The position numbers and the translations under genes are program-made. A stretch of 38,365 bases of DNA, taken from positions 1 through 38,365 of the forward strand of contig PS015333.1 of NCBI GenBank assembly GCA_048213135.1, given 5' to 3'. Numbering within the stretch: the first letter of the stretch is position 1; each line of letters starts with the position of its first letter. The notes beneath the pieces are model-generated. The model was not told the DNA's origin. It did not search any database and saw only the letters and a list, made by a program, of their open reading frames with translations. Shown in pieces: positions 1 to 11,659 of this stretch. Source of the DNA: Reclinomonas americana ATCC 50394. Taxonomy: Eukaryota > Jakobida > Jakobea > Jakobida.

Positions 1-489
1 CGTATCACGCCGGTCTCGGTGCCGATCACGAGGCTTCCGTCGTAAGCAAACGCTGCGCTCTCGACTGACAGGTGCCGACCGAGCGCACTCACTGGGCCGA
101 TTAACGCTGGTGGAGCAGCCACTGGCTCTGGATCCGACACCTCCATGAGACAGCCGGTGGAGTACACCGGTTCGATATGGTTGTTGTCAAAGTACACGGC
201 CAACTGCTTCCCGTATCCCTCCAGGGCTCTGTTGTATGCGTGATCCTCTCTCGATACCTCCTCCCTCCCTCGTCTGCTCCTGTAACGTGCACGCGTACGT
301 GGCGGAGCCACACAATCATCATGAAAGTCGTTTTCCGGCTCGAACACTGGTGGTGGCGGAGGCAGTGGTGGGGAGGGTGGTATGGGAGCCGGGAACCTAC
401 CACTCGGCGGCTCGCGGAAGATTAACCACGGACGACTCCAGAACACAGCCACCTGCGTGCAGTCGTGGCTCACGGCCACGCAGGTGACA
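1..489 (-). CDS. WD-repeat-like protein, internal fragment
   Basis: The minus strand is open and looks coding across this contig. It reads VTCVAVSHDCTQVAVFWS, then a proline-rich stretch (PPSPPLPPPPPVFEPEND), then after a short intron (about 262-299, donor GTACGC) AYNRALEGYGKQLAVYF, and near the left edge SVESAAFAYDGSLVIGTET. The alternation of short hydrophobic strands with 'DGS.VIGTETG' turns is like WD40 or other beta-propeller blades. No start or stop is present; both ends are cut by the window edge and by a 20-N gap at 490-509. If the contig is placed correctly, the gene lies downstream of the kinase gene on the same strand, with the first in-frame ATG at about 647. The opposite strand is broken by stops here. 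Family assignment is tentative. Confidence 0.5.
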
Positions 490-509
490 NNNNNNNNNNN
501 NNNNNNNNN

Positions 510-726
510 ATTGGTTTGCAGCGACGGCGACACAAGATGGATGCTGTGGAACGAACGGACTGTCACACTGCGTGCTATGCGGGCACTGAGCACACTGCCA
601 GAGTGTGAAGACGAGTCACTGCCGCTGCTTGTTCTCCGCTGCTTCATCGCAGAGGATGCATCGGCGCAGATCTCCAAAGACGCCAGACTCCGGGTGGACT
701 CAAACACAGTGTACACATGGGAATAA
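510..726 (+). CDS. Possible C-terminal exon of a WD-repeat-like protein
   Basis: The plus frame is open from the gap to a TAA at 724-726. It reads LVCSDGDTRWMLWNERTV, close to a WD-blade ending, and finishes SNTVYTWE. Its stop lies 12 nt from the stop of the convergent kinase gene, which fits the tight convergent ends seen elsewhere in the window. However, the minus strand is also open here, with a Ser-rich reading (KQRRTSSGSDSSSHSGS) that could continue into the minus-strand coding of 1-489. Only one of the two can be right, and frame statistics by eye do not decide. If the plus reading is right, the contig left of the gap is probably reversed. Confidence 0.35.
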
Positions 727-738
727 GTTCAATCGGTG

Positions 739-3700
739 TTATATGTTGAGCCGCTGCTTGATGCGCTGGAGGTAACGGACGGTCTGCGAGTCTGGCGCCG
801 GATGACCTCCCTCAATGTCTCGTATTAGTTCGACGGCACCCGCAGACGCCACAACCGCACGGCATGCGCGGTTGGAGCAGAGGTTGCCAAGCGAAAACAG
901 CGCAATCTTGCGCGCACTGCTGCGGTTTTGCCGAGCAGCTCGCATCAGCTCCTGGATGGCGTTGTGCTCAATCAGGTCGTCACAGAGGGTGTGCGAATTG
1001 CGTACAAGGTTGCCCAGAGCACCTGCACAGAGGAAGACGGCGATCAGCACGCACACACACACACATAGGCCAAACTGCGCACACATACACACACACAAAC
1101 CGGCTGCATTAGCGCGTGTCTTCTCGTCCGAGTCCGTCAGCAGGCGCACCAGCGGCGGAATGCAGGTCTTCAGGTGCGGATACAGTGCGGCCGAGTGGAA
1201 AGCAGCGTTGCCGATCGCAAAACACGCAAACTTGCGGGTTTGCGAGTCGGGATCAGAGCACCGGTCAATCACCACGTCGAGGATCTTGAATCTGGTGTCG
1301 CCACACTCAACGGTTAGCAGATGACAACGAGACAAGGGTCAGAGACATACGTACACACACCTTACAAGATGCACATAAAAATACTCGCTGTGACGACACA
1401 TGTTGCCGACCAGATTGCACGTCTTGGCGCGCACGCTGGGATCGGGATGAGCGAGCAGTTTGGCGATCAGCCCGTGCGCAATCAACGACGAGTCGATGTG
1501 CGGGTAAAAGTCCTTGCTGATGCGGGCCAGTTGCGACACAATGAGCAGCGTGTCAATCACAATTCCCGTGGGAACGGCCTTGCTCGAGTCTTCGGGCGCC
1601 GTCAAGAACTCTTGGACTCGCGACGAGTCGAGGCCACCAAACTCCACAAACTGCTCGGCAAACACTGTCGATCCGAGCACCAGGCGCGATAATAGACCTG
1701 CACAGAAACAGGAAAGTGTGAGAAGATGATGCGTGGCATGGCGTACATCAATGAGCTGGATCGAGTGCGCACCCAGCGGCAACTCCCAAAACTCCTTGTC
1801 GAGGAACTTGGTGCTCCGAATCACGTTCTTCACCAGACCCTGCGAGAACACACATCGTCAGCGACGGCTGGGAGACTATCCAACACGGCAGTGTGCGCGG
1901 GGCGACAAAACCTCAGCGTAAAATACATCTTGTGCCTGCTTCGTCACCGACTCGGAGCACGTGGTCAGGAAGCACAAATAAAAAACGGAGATGAGGCGGC
2001 TGATGACGCTGCCGAGCGAGGAGGTGCCTTGACGTGCCGGAGGCCTGCATCGAAGCGTGAGGGGAGGAANNNNNNNNNNNNNNNNNNNNNNNNNNNNNNN
2101 NNNNNNNNNNNNNNNNNNNNNNNNNNNNNNNNNNNNNNNNNNNNNNNNNNNNNNNNNNNNNNNNNNNNNNNNNNNNNNNNNNNNNNNNNNNNNNNNNNNN
2201 NNNNNNNNNNNNNNNNNNNNNNNNNNNNNNNNNNNNNNNNNNNNNNNNNNNNNNNNNNNNNNNNNNNNGCTCAACCACTAAGGAAAAGAAAGAGAGACTC
2301 GTGTCACTCACCACGCGGCAATGGCCTGCAAGCACTCGGGACTGAGGATGCTGACCAAGTTGCCGAGCAGTTCCTTGTCGGTGAGCACACTATCGCAGGC
2401 CACATTCTTGCTGCTCATGTAATCGTACGTGTAGCGCACAGCGTACAGCAAACCAAATGGCGAGAGCTGCATAATCGCGGCGTCAACAACTGAGCATCTC
2501 ATCGCCATCAACCGCAGTGCACACCCTATACCTCGCATGTTGAGTACTCGCCACCCGTCGGCGGGAACAGTTGGCAGATCGAGTGCCGCACGCCCTCCCA
2601 CACATTCGCGGTCTCCAGCGTCTCAATCACCTCCGGCGATTTCTGCAAACCCCGACAAAAAAAAATCAGTATTCATCGATCTCCTGGCCACACTCACACG
2701 ACGCACCAGAGCCACAGCTTCCGCCAGAAGCGCGGCGAAACCATCATGGAAACCAGAGTCGGGATAGCCGTAGCCAGTGCCTTCCAGACGGTTGAGCCGG
2801 TTCTGCTCAGGGATCTGAAATAATAAAGGAGCAGATTGTTTGAGCAAGACATGAAAGTCGAATCATGTGCGCGCGCAATGCACACATAAACACTCACCGC
2901 AATGCACAGCGCCCGGGCAATACTCGACCACAGGGCACCGGATGTCAGCGAGAACCGATCGACAAGTCGAGTGACCACAGCCTGCCGTTCTCCCGGTGGC
3001 ACAGATTCCGGCAGACGAGTACTCTGGTGCGGCGCGCATCAGTGAGCAGGTGTCAGCGCATTTGCGAATTAACCACACACGCACCTGCTCGAACGCGAGA
3101 ATGCGCGAGAAAGCCCACGAGGCTGCGGATCCAATGAGCAGCGACAGGTGAACGCCCGACACGTTGCGAATACAGGCAGCTGCTCGCCGGCACAGTGTGT
3201 CACCGATCTCAGCCGACAGTCTGCGTCATCGCCACTATCAGCACAACGCCACAAAAGGACACGGAAATGAAATGAAGAAACGGCGGGTCATCACGCAACG
3301 TTGGTCGCGCATTGTGTGGCGGTGTGCTTTCGAGGAGCACCAAAATGGAGACAATGTGGAAAAACAGGCCGAGATCTTCACCTTCCAGCTCGTCTGCACC
3401 AACGAGACAAGAAGAGCGTCAGCGCAGAAAGTACATGACAAGCACTCATGGGGGAGCGTGATGATCAACGAAACTGAGAAGCGAATTGACGACCGCCGGC
3501 AGTCCAGGCAGCTTCAGAATCTCCACGCCAAACTTGGGCGAGAAGCGGCAACATTGAAATACGACCTGTGCAAAGAAAAATGCCAACATGGTCAGTGGCA
3601 TCGACGCGCTTCACGAATAAAGGAGCGGCGCAACTCGTAGCAGGTGGGTGAATGGCACATGCTGCTGCCTCGGTGTCGACAATAGCGCGAGGACGGCACG

Positions 3701-4618
3701 CGGGCCATTCTCCGTGCGCAACGTGTCGCCGACGTCTTTACGAATCTGTGCGCGACAGTGGTTGGTTGGCCGCGAAAAAACGCACACATACGCACAGACA
3801 GCTGGCGGCACACGCAACAATCAAATCAAAGTTCATGGTGCGACGCGTTTCCCGTACAGCTGCGGCCTTGGTGTAGGGGAACGGCAAAATGAACTCGGAG
3901 CTGAGTTCGTCGGGATTGTGTGTCGGGTGCACGGCGGCCGACAGCGCCTCGATAACCAGGGAAACACCCTCTGTCACCGCCATCAGAACGGCGAAAAGCT
4001 CCCGCAAAGTACACAAAGAGGCGGGTGTGCGGCACATACACACCTTGTCCACCGAATCTCTTGGTTGAGTCGCCCACCAAAATGCTCGCAATATCCTTGA
4101 TGGCCTTGGAGCGAGCCGCCATAAAGTACGCTCGATCGGTGCCGGCTGGGTCGGCCGCCAGAGCGCGCAGAATAAGCACGGCAATCTGCACCACGAGCAT
4201 GTCTGTCAGCGCCACGCGATGATTCGTCTCGTGCTTCTCTCGTCACACCGCTCACCCTCAGCAAGTCGGCGTGAATGGCTGGCGAGGCCGTCGGCGGGAG
4301 ATGCGCAAACACGGCAGAGTACACGTTGAAGAACATTTCCCACACGTGCTCCGGGTAGGTGCTCGACGAGATGCTGCGCAGCGAGTGGTACGCCACGCTC
4401 ACCAGCAGCGAGCCCACATTCGGATGGAATCCGCTCTCCACCAAATCTGTACCCGCATTATCGCGTGTCAGTGAGGGGAAGAGGGGAAGGGAGAGGGAGA
4501 GGGGGAGGGAGAGGGAGAGGGAGAGGGAGAGGGAGAGGGAGAGGGAGAGGGAGAGGGAGAGGGAGAGGGAGAGGGAGAGGGCGAGAGCGAGAGGGAGAAG
4601 GAGGGAGGCACCGAGACT

Positions 4619-4691
<73 letters not shown>

Positions 4692-7006
4692 GGAGGGAGG
4701 AGGACGGAAGAAGAANNNNNNNNNNNNNNNNNNNNNNNNNNNNNNNNNNNNNNNNNNNNNNNNNNNNNNNNNNNNNNNNNNNNNNNNNNNNNNNNNNNNN
4801 NNNNNNNNNNNNNNNNNNNNNNNNNNNNNNNNNNNNNNNNNNNNNNNNNNNNNNNNNNNNNNNNNNNNNNNNNNNNNNNNNNNNNNNNNNNNNNNNNNNN
4901 NNNNNNNNNNNNNNNNNNNNNNNNNNNNNNNNNNNNNNNNNNNNNNNNNNNNNNNNNNNNNNNNNNNNNNNNNNNNNNNNNNNNNNNNNNNNNNNNNNNN
5001 NNNNNNNNNNNNNNNNNNNNNNNNNNNNNNNNNNNNNNNNNNNNNNNNNNNNNNNNNNNNNNNNNNNNNNNNNNNNNNNNNNNNNNNNNNNNNNNNNNNN
5101 NNNNNNNNNNNNNNNNNNNNNNNNNNNNNNNNNNNNNNNNNNNNNNNNNNNNNNNNNNNNNNNNNNNNNNNNNNNNNNNNNNNNNNNNNNNNNNNNNNNN
5201 NNNNNNNNNNNNNNNNNNNNNNNNNNNNNNNNNNNNNNNNNNNNNNNNNNNNNNNNNNNNNNNNNNNNNNNNNNNNNNNNNNNNNNNNNNNNNNNNNNNN
5301 NNNNNNNNNNNNNNNNNNNNNNNNNNNGCATCGTCTCTCCATCTCGGTCAACTCCTCGTCCACTGCACACACACAGTGAGAGGGAGGAAAGAGGCCAGAT
5401 CATTTCCGCACATACGCGCGCACATACACGCACCTGTCATGGTCGGAGGTGCTGCAGAGCCAGAACCACCAGCGGCGGCCGCAGATCGCGTCTTGCTCTC
5501 TCCCGGGCGTTGACGGGCCGACATGAGTTGCGCGTTGGAGTGCGTCTCGTACGACTGAAGCGACAGCGACGGCACTTGGCCGGTGACGGCGCCGTCGCTG
5601 GCCGACGCAGCCGCCGCTCCAGCAGACGCAGAGGCGCCAGAAACCTGAGAGCGTATTATGCGAGATGCCGATGGCGGGTGTCGCAACAAGTGCAGCAGGC
5701 GTTGCCGGCCGAGATCGTTGCGATACAACTCTTCACGGTCGGCACTGGAGGGAGCGGCGAGTGAGTTCACAAACCTCATAGCAGCAATGGGATAATGCAA
5801 GCGTCGACCCACCGCTCTTGATCAGTCTCCTGCACGAACGGATGCTCGGCCAGCGCCGGCCAGTTGAGTCGCTTCGACGGCGTCTTGTGCAACAGACCCT
5901 TCAGGAAGTTCTTGAAATCGGCACTCTGCATATTCCCCCCACAAACAGGTGAGAGACGCAGAAGAGGAGAAGGCGAAGGGGAAGGGAAGGCAAAGGGGGC
6001 GGACCATGTTGCGCGGGAACTTGACGGGATCCTTGACGATGAGGTGAATGAGCGAGTAAATGTTGTTGGTGTAGAACGGCGGCTGGCCGACAAAGAGCTC
6101 GTAGAGAATGACGCCAAGCGACCACAGATCCGCCGTGTTGTTGTACGGCTGTTCCTGCACGAGCTCGGGCGACATGTACAACGGCGTGCCCTTGATCGAG
6201 GTCAGCACCATCGTGTTGACCGACATGGCCCGCGCAAAGCCAAAGTCGCACAGCTTGATCACTCCCGACGACGACACGAGAATGTTCTGCGGCTTCATGT
6301 CGCGATGGATGATGCGATTCGCGTGCAGATACTCCAACGCGCGCACCAACTGGCGCGCAATCGACTGCACCACATTCTCCGGCAGCTGCTGGTCCTCCTC
6401 CAAAATCTCAAACAACTCACCCTGCACGCAATAACAGTGAGAGAGTGTGGCGTGAGTGAGAGAGACTTGCGCTCCTCATGCGTCACCTGTGCGTACTCCA
6501 TGACGACACAGAACTCGTCGGGTGTCTCAAACGCGTCAATCATGAGAATGATGTTGGGGTGATCGAGCTTGCGCAAGATCTCAATCTCTTGTCGCAGGTT
6601 CTTCAGATCGCGTTCTGTCTTGTTGTGTTTCGTGATGAACTTCATGGCCACAATCTGCCCCGTGTGCTTGATGCGTCCCTGTTCAGTGAGAGAGAGAAGA
6701 ATGAGAGAGCGTGTGTGAAAGCTGTGCGACAACTGAGGGGCAGCAGGGAGAGAGAGAGAGCGAGTACAGAGAGAGAGCAAAAGACAACGAATGTCAAAGA
6801 GAGTGTGTGTGTGCGTGTGTGTGCGTGAGAGAGCGACATCTCTCTCGGTTTGTTTGTGAGCGCGCGCGCGCAAATCATGTGTGAGTTCGACTTCTTCTTC
6901 TTCCTCGTCTTCTTCTCTCACATCACAGAGTGTGTGTGCACGCAACTTTGAAGACGCGACCAAAGGAGCCTTCGCCAATCACCTCCAGCTGGTGATAGCG
7001 TTGCAT
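739..7006 (-). CDS. STK36: Fused/STK36-type serine/threonine kinase with ARM/HEAT repeats
   Basis: Complete gene of more than 12 exons, start ATG at 7006, stop TAA at 739-741. Exon 1 (7006-6947) gives [20 protein letters not shown] with the glycine loop. Exon 2 (6678-6487) carries the VAMKF lysine. Exon 3 (6421-6005) carries [16 protein letters not shown] and [17 protein letters not shown], the activation-segment pattern of the Fused family. A Ser/Ala-rich linker follows (5774-5434). After a 612-N gap come helical repeats: [50 protein letters not shown] and, near the end, [19 protein letters not shown] and [13 protein letters not shown]. The kinase plus long ARM/HEAT tail is the STK36 / plant TIO / Dictyostelium TsuA layout. 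Family members act in Hedgehog signalling, central-pair assembly, cytokinesis or polarity; the role here is not shown. A 199-N gap (2070-2268) hides one or more exons. Confidence 0.93.
4470..4715. repeat. Compound purine microsatellite in a kinase intron
   Basis: About 240 nt of GGGAGA hexamers, then a CAGA/GACA tetramer run near 4618-4647, then GA dinucleotides near 4650-4687, running into the 612-N gap (4716-5327). On the coding (minus) strand this is a long pyrimidine tract just upstream of the acceptor at about 4447. It probably caused the assembly break. The poly-Arg/Glu and poly-Ser/Pro readings across it are repeat artefacts. Confidence 0.9.
6690..6900. repeat. GA/GT-rich low-complexity stretch in kinase intron 1
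   Basis: The first intron of the kinase gene (6679-6946) is filled with short GAGAGA, GTGTGT and CGCGCG runs. It is one of the longest introns of that gene, whose others are mostly under 100 nt. Nothing else was seen in it. Confidence 0.75.
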
Positions 7007-7104
7007 GATGGAACGCAACGTTGTGATGAGAGACTGAAGAGGGACAATTGCGCATCCCGCCAATTGTAACTTTCGCACCTGTACATTAAGTGTTTTTGCT
7101 CTCC

Positions 7105-10100
7105 TTATCTGCGACCTGCCGGCTGCTGCTGCTGTGGTGGTGGACTGGCAACGGGGACCTCGCCGGCAGCATCGTCGACTGTGGCGCGACAGGTCGGGCA
7201 GTGCTTGTCTTGCACGAGCCAGCGGTCGACACACGCTTTGTGGAATTGGTGGAAGCATGGCAGCGTGCGGATCTGTGTGTGTACGTAAGCAGTGAGCACG
7301 TGTGCACGGGGCGGCAAGAGAGAGAGTAAAGTGGCTTCACCTCTTCGCCCGCAGAGTACTCGCTCAGACACACTGGACAGCTGCGGCGACAAAGGTGGTG
7401 AGCAACAACTCTGCATCTTCAATCTGCGGAGCATACCTTTCAGATCCCTCGGCCATGCGCTCACCGGGCTGCATGACATGCACGCGGGTACGCTCGTCGA
7501 CTTGCGTGTTTGACAGGCCGCCTGCACGCCCGATGCGCTCCGACAACTCCAGCAGCTCTTCGTACGTCTGTGGCTCGTGAGGTCGGATGCTGCCGCGTCC
7601 GAGGAAGTCGGCCTCGGAGTGCTCATCGTCAGAGTCTAGCATCAGCTCCCGTCCAAAGATCTCGCGCATGTCCTCGTGTTGCCGATGAAGCACGGCCAGC
7701 AGCTGCTGCATGCTTTCGATGGTGCCCTCAGGCTGCATGAGAATGCGCGGCAGCACCGGCAGCAGCGAGCTGGAGGGGCGCCGCATGGCCAGTATGCTCT
7801 GCTGGTTCTCCTCGGCTTGCAGCTGTGCCGCCAGCTCACTGTCGGCCTCTTCGACGGTGGCCGAGCGACTGCCCAGGCTCGAGCGCGAGTGCTGCTGCAG
7901 CAAGGGTTGCGGCTGCGGCGGCAGCGGCGGCTGTCGCAGTCGCTGCTGCTGTTGCTGCTGCTGCTGTTGAATTTCACGCATTCTCCTGTCTTCCTCGTCC
8001 TGCAGTCGCTGAGCCAGCAGCGCATCCTCTTCTGTTGAACAGGAGAGAGATTTGAGAGGGGAAAGAACGGAGACACGAGACACGCCAGCTCGCCGACGAA
8101 CCACTGCGGGAAGGCTGCACGAACGAGGGTTGCCGTGCGACAGGCTGCGGCATCACGGCAGTCGGATCTGGTCGGAGAGCAGTGAATTAAACAAAATACC
8201 TTGGGATCGTGCACGTCGTGTCGCGGAACTCACCATACGGATTGTATGCCATTGGTGCCGATTGACGGGCACCCGCCGGCGACGTGGCATCCGCCGCCGT
8301 CATCGCGTACGGACGGATATGGCCACTGTCGCCGCCGCCGTCATCATCATGGTCGTCGTCAAATCCTGCCAAGTGGAATGGCCGCAGCGGGGTCATCATG
8401 ACGGTCGCAGACAATGGCAGCACCGGTGCCGGCAGTGGCTGCGCTGCCGCGGGGAGTGGTGGCATGGAGGCGGCCACAGCAGGGGAATGTGAGGCACTGC
8501 GGGAAGAGGAGTGGCGGTAAGCGACACACACGCATGCAACACGCATCGACGTGGACGACGAGCACGCAACGCATCACGCATGGCGGCTTGAATGGACAGC
8601 GTGTCGTACCGCTGCTGCAACTGGGGCGACAGATGTGCTCGAATTTCCGCGTCTGATATGGTACAGGTGCACTGCGGGGCCGGGCACACAAGCCGCTCGG
8701 GGAACTGTTCGGCCACTTGGACCGTCATGGCGAGATGTTGATCGATGCACTGCTCACGAACATTGGTAAATGAGGAGACAAGTCAGCTACAATAATGATA
8801 AGTGAATCGACCGACCTGGTTGCAGAACAAGTGGCCGCACTCTGTGCATCGCAGACGGACGTTAGACCGAGGCCACGAGAAGCTACTGTTTTTCCCCGAC
8901 TCACCGCGTAATCTGGTACCGTCGCCGGCAATGTTGCCACGACACAAACTGCACACAGGTCGCTCAACAGACTCCCTGTGAGTGCAAGCCGGCGTGAGAG
9001 TTGCACTACGCGCGATACGATCGACGACGACGACATCAAAGATTACGTCACCACGGTTGCGCTGCTGTCTGGCGCGCATGCCTCGCCTCATCGTCCATCT
9101 CCACCAGCACAAAATCGCCGGAGACAGGCCTCAACGTGAGGTGCTCCACCGACGAGTCTCTCGCCGCCCCTTGCTGCCACTGCTCACGCTCCAGCTGCGC
9201 GCGGCTTCGTGAATTTCAGGCTGCAGACACGATGCACTCGCAAGGCAACGCACCTTGGTGGCATGGGTACGAACTTGATCGAGAATATTCATGCGACTGC
9301 TGGAGAGCGAGCGGCGAATGGATGACAGCGCATTGCGCCCCATTGAGCCCTGCCGTACCATGCTGCCGCCGACATCTGTACCACCATCCGCCCGCTGCAC
9401 ATTGGCCTGCAGCGCACTCTTCAGGCGATCCACCCACGCCGCCTCACCCACCGAGAGACCTGCGAGAGCGGGCGCCATGAGTGTATCAATTGTGCGAGTA
9501 CGCAACAAAACACACGCAACTGCTCTCCTGCTCGGGTGTGAGCAGCGTGATCTGTTGCAGCACTTGATGGCAGGTCGCCAGCTCCGACGCAATGCCCACA
9601 TGCATGACTTGCGCGCCGTTGCCACTCATGCCGAGGGAGATCAGTCGCGAACCGATGGTCACAGCGGTCGCCACCTCTCTTTTGTGATGCAACGGCGACG
9701 AGTCATCGACGTCTTCGTCGGAGCCATCGTCACCCACATGTGCTGCGGCCGTCGCAGCCGAAGTGGCAGTGGTAGTGGTAGTGGTTGTCGTCGTTGCGGA
9801 CACACCGCCTTCGCTGCTGGTCACGGGAGTTACCGCACTCATCATCGAACGCAGCAGAATGGTGCAGCCGTCGGCCGTGAGGTTGCACCTGGCGAGATGC
9901 AGTGCTCGCAAATTGCTGCCGCCGACCGCAGTGGACGGTGCGCAGAGAAAGCGTGCCACCATCTCAGCACCGTCCACACCCAGTGACTGTCACAATCGGT
10001 GATGAGGTGCTACTCAAAGAAGAAGAGGGAGAAGAAAACGAGTGCGCAACGTTGTACGACAAGTCGAGAGTGGTGACCAAGTGCGCCGCACGCAGCGGTC

Positions 10101-11004
10101 CATTCAACAGCGAGGACAGCAGCTGTCCCCTGTGCATGCACACATACACAAGCATGTCAGGAGGAGATTCTAGACACGGAACGCGCGTACTGTGCAGGTG
10201 CATCGCGTATGCATTGTAAGGGAGTGTGCGAGAGTGTGGGTACTTGTCTGTACACGGGCGATTACACAAATGCCAGCTGCTGTAACTACGACATGCTCTG
10301 GATTGCTAAAGTGCCGGTGATCACGGATGACAACAGGCAGCGCCAGCTGCTGTTACGGGCCCACCTCCACATGCTCTAGCCGTGGGACGTGCAACAACGA
10401 CGGTGTGTGCCAGTGTCGGGCGACAACAAGCAGCGCCTTCTCTCTCTCTCCCTCCTCTCTCTCCCTCCTCCCTCCTCCCTCCTCCCTCCTCCCTCCTCCC
10501 TCCTCTCTCTCTCTCCCTCATTCACACGGAACTGTAGCCCACAGTCGCGCAAGAGCAACTCCTGAGCACGATCGGGAAAGCGCTTCTCCCACTCGGCGAG
10601 AAAGAGCTGCAGCGCCAGCACATCACTGCGCGACTTGAACGCGTTGCCAGACAAGTCCAAATGCTCCAGCATGGTCAACGATCCTGCCTGCGCCGCCGAC
10701 AGCACTCGTGCTTGCAGTGACAACAGCGCACCCTCACAGTGTGCTCTGCCTGCCGCGTCCATGAAGGACTGCGAGTGACGAGGAAATGAATGATTGAGGA
10801 GACACTGAGAGTGAGAATAAGAGATTGCGAGTTCAACCTGGTACAAGAGAAGGATCTCTCGACGAGTGCGATAAGCGTCGTCTTTGACAGCCTCCACATC
10901 ACTCACGCGCAGCGAGATGCCTTGCTCACAAAACACATGGCCGTCGCGAATCTGTGTGAGTGCGTGCGCGCACACACACACAATACAATCATCAATCATC
11001 AGAA

Positions 11005-11035
<31 letters not shown>

Positions 11036-11366
11036 CACATAAGGACGCACTGATTGTACGCGAAACACCGCATCGCGTCGTTGATCTGTGCGCATTGATC
11101 GCGCCTCGCTCTGTGTGAGCACTGGTGTGAGAAGAAGACAAAAGACGATGTGCGTGTGAGAGAGTGAGAGGCACTGACTTTGAGGCGCACGACATCGCCG
11201 GGCACGATCTCGGTGGCGGAGGAGGATCCACCGGCGCCCATGTGAGATTGTGAGATCGTGTCAACTGTGTCCTGCGTGACTGATTTTCAACTACTCCGGC
11301 GACGCGGTTGTGAGTGTGAACTTTACCCTGCCTGTGCTTGTCAGTCCACACGGAAAGATCTTTCAT
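7105..11366 (-). CDS. LRR protein with RBR-type RING1 and C-terminal RING-H2 (predicted ubiquitin ligase)
   Basis: One continuous spliced reading; stop TAA at 7105-7107, 5' end at or inside the gap 11368-11659 (first ATG at 11366; another, MGAGGSSSATEIV, at 11241). In order: VTQDTVDTISQSH, EIVPGDVVRLK; leucine-rich repeats of ribonuclease-inhibitor type (LEHLDLSGNAFKSRSDVLAL, TLDLSYN, LRALHLARCNLTADGCTILL); a Ser-rich linker (RNALSSIRRSLSSSRMN); RING1 with CSLC, ECGHLFCNQC, then CPAPQC and ISDAEIRAHLSPQLQQRY, as at the RING1/IBR start of RBR ligases; an acidic/Pro-rich region; two LA..LQ.EE helices (ALLAQRLQDEEDR, SELAAQLQAEEN) beside poly-Q; and a full RING-H2 (CPVCLSEYSAGEE then IRTLPCFHQFHKACVDRWL, CPTC). 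No IBR or RBR RING2 is seen. Intron phases match at the RING borders. It could be two adjacent genes split near 9100-9200, but I see no stop between them. Confidence 0.62.
7935..7972. repeat. CAG/CTG repeat coding poly-glutamine
   Basis: A run of CTG/TTG triplets that reads as about nine Gln on the minus strand, directly after the first LA..LQ.EE helix of the RING-H2 protein and before a Pro/Gln-rich stretch. Confidence 0.8.
10436..10525. repeat. CTCCCTCCTC-type repeat in an intron
   Basis: Tandem CCTCCCTCCT units flanked by CT dinucleotides. On the minus strand this is a GGAGGG purine tract just inside the donor (GTGTGAAT, about 10533) after the LRR exon that ends in LRDCGLQF. The LRR exons on either side stay in frame only if this is spliced out. 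The next clear exon starts at about 10130, so 10130-10430 may hold one more small exon that I could not fix. Confidence 0.8.
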
Positions 11367-11659
11367 CNNNNNNNNNNNNNNNNNNNNNNNNNNNNNNNNN
11401 NNNNNNNNNNNNNNNNNNNNNNNNNNNNNNNNNNNNNNNNNNNNNNNNNNNNNNNNNNNNNNNNNNNNNNNNNNNNNNNNNNNNNNNNNNNNNNNNNNNN
11501 NNNNNNNNNNNNNNNNNNNNNNNNNNNNNNNNNNNNNNNNNNNNNNNNNNNNNNNNNNNNNNNNNNNNNNNNNNNNNNNNNNNNNNNNNNNNNNNNNNNN
11601 NNNNNNNNNNNNNNNNNNNNNNNNNNNNNNNNNNNNNNNNNNNNNNNNNNNNNNNNNNN
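11242..11659. other. 5' exons of the LRR gene, then assembly gap
   Basis: On the minus strand 11366-11327 reads MKDLSVWTDKHRQ; a 47-nt intron (donor GTAAAG, acceptor TCAG) then leads into VTQDTVDTISQSH and on to MGAGGSSS without a stop, so the LRR gene probably extends to the gap. 11368-11659 is N. The gap must also hold the start of the plus-strand gene that follows, and so the promoter region between two divergent genes. Confidence 0.5.

Noticed and set aside
1320-1700. Plus-strand proteins in the kinase region
   Set aside because: They mirror the minus-strand ARM-repeat exons, which match the Fused family and splice cleanly.
4470-5330. Arg/Glu- or Ser/Pro-repeat proteins across the N gap
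   Set aside because: They are translations of a GGGAGA/GA microsatellite and of N; the stretch lies inside a kinase intron.
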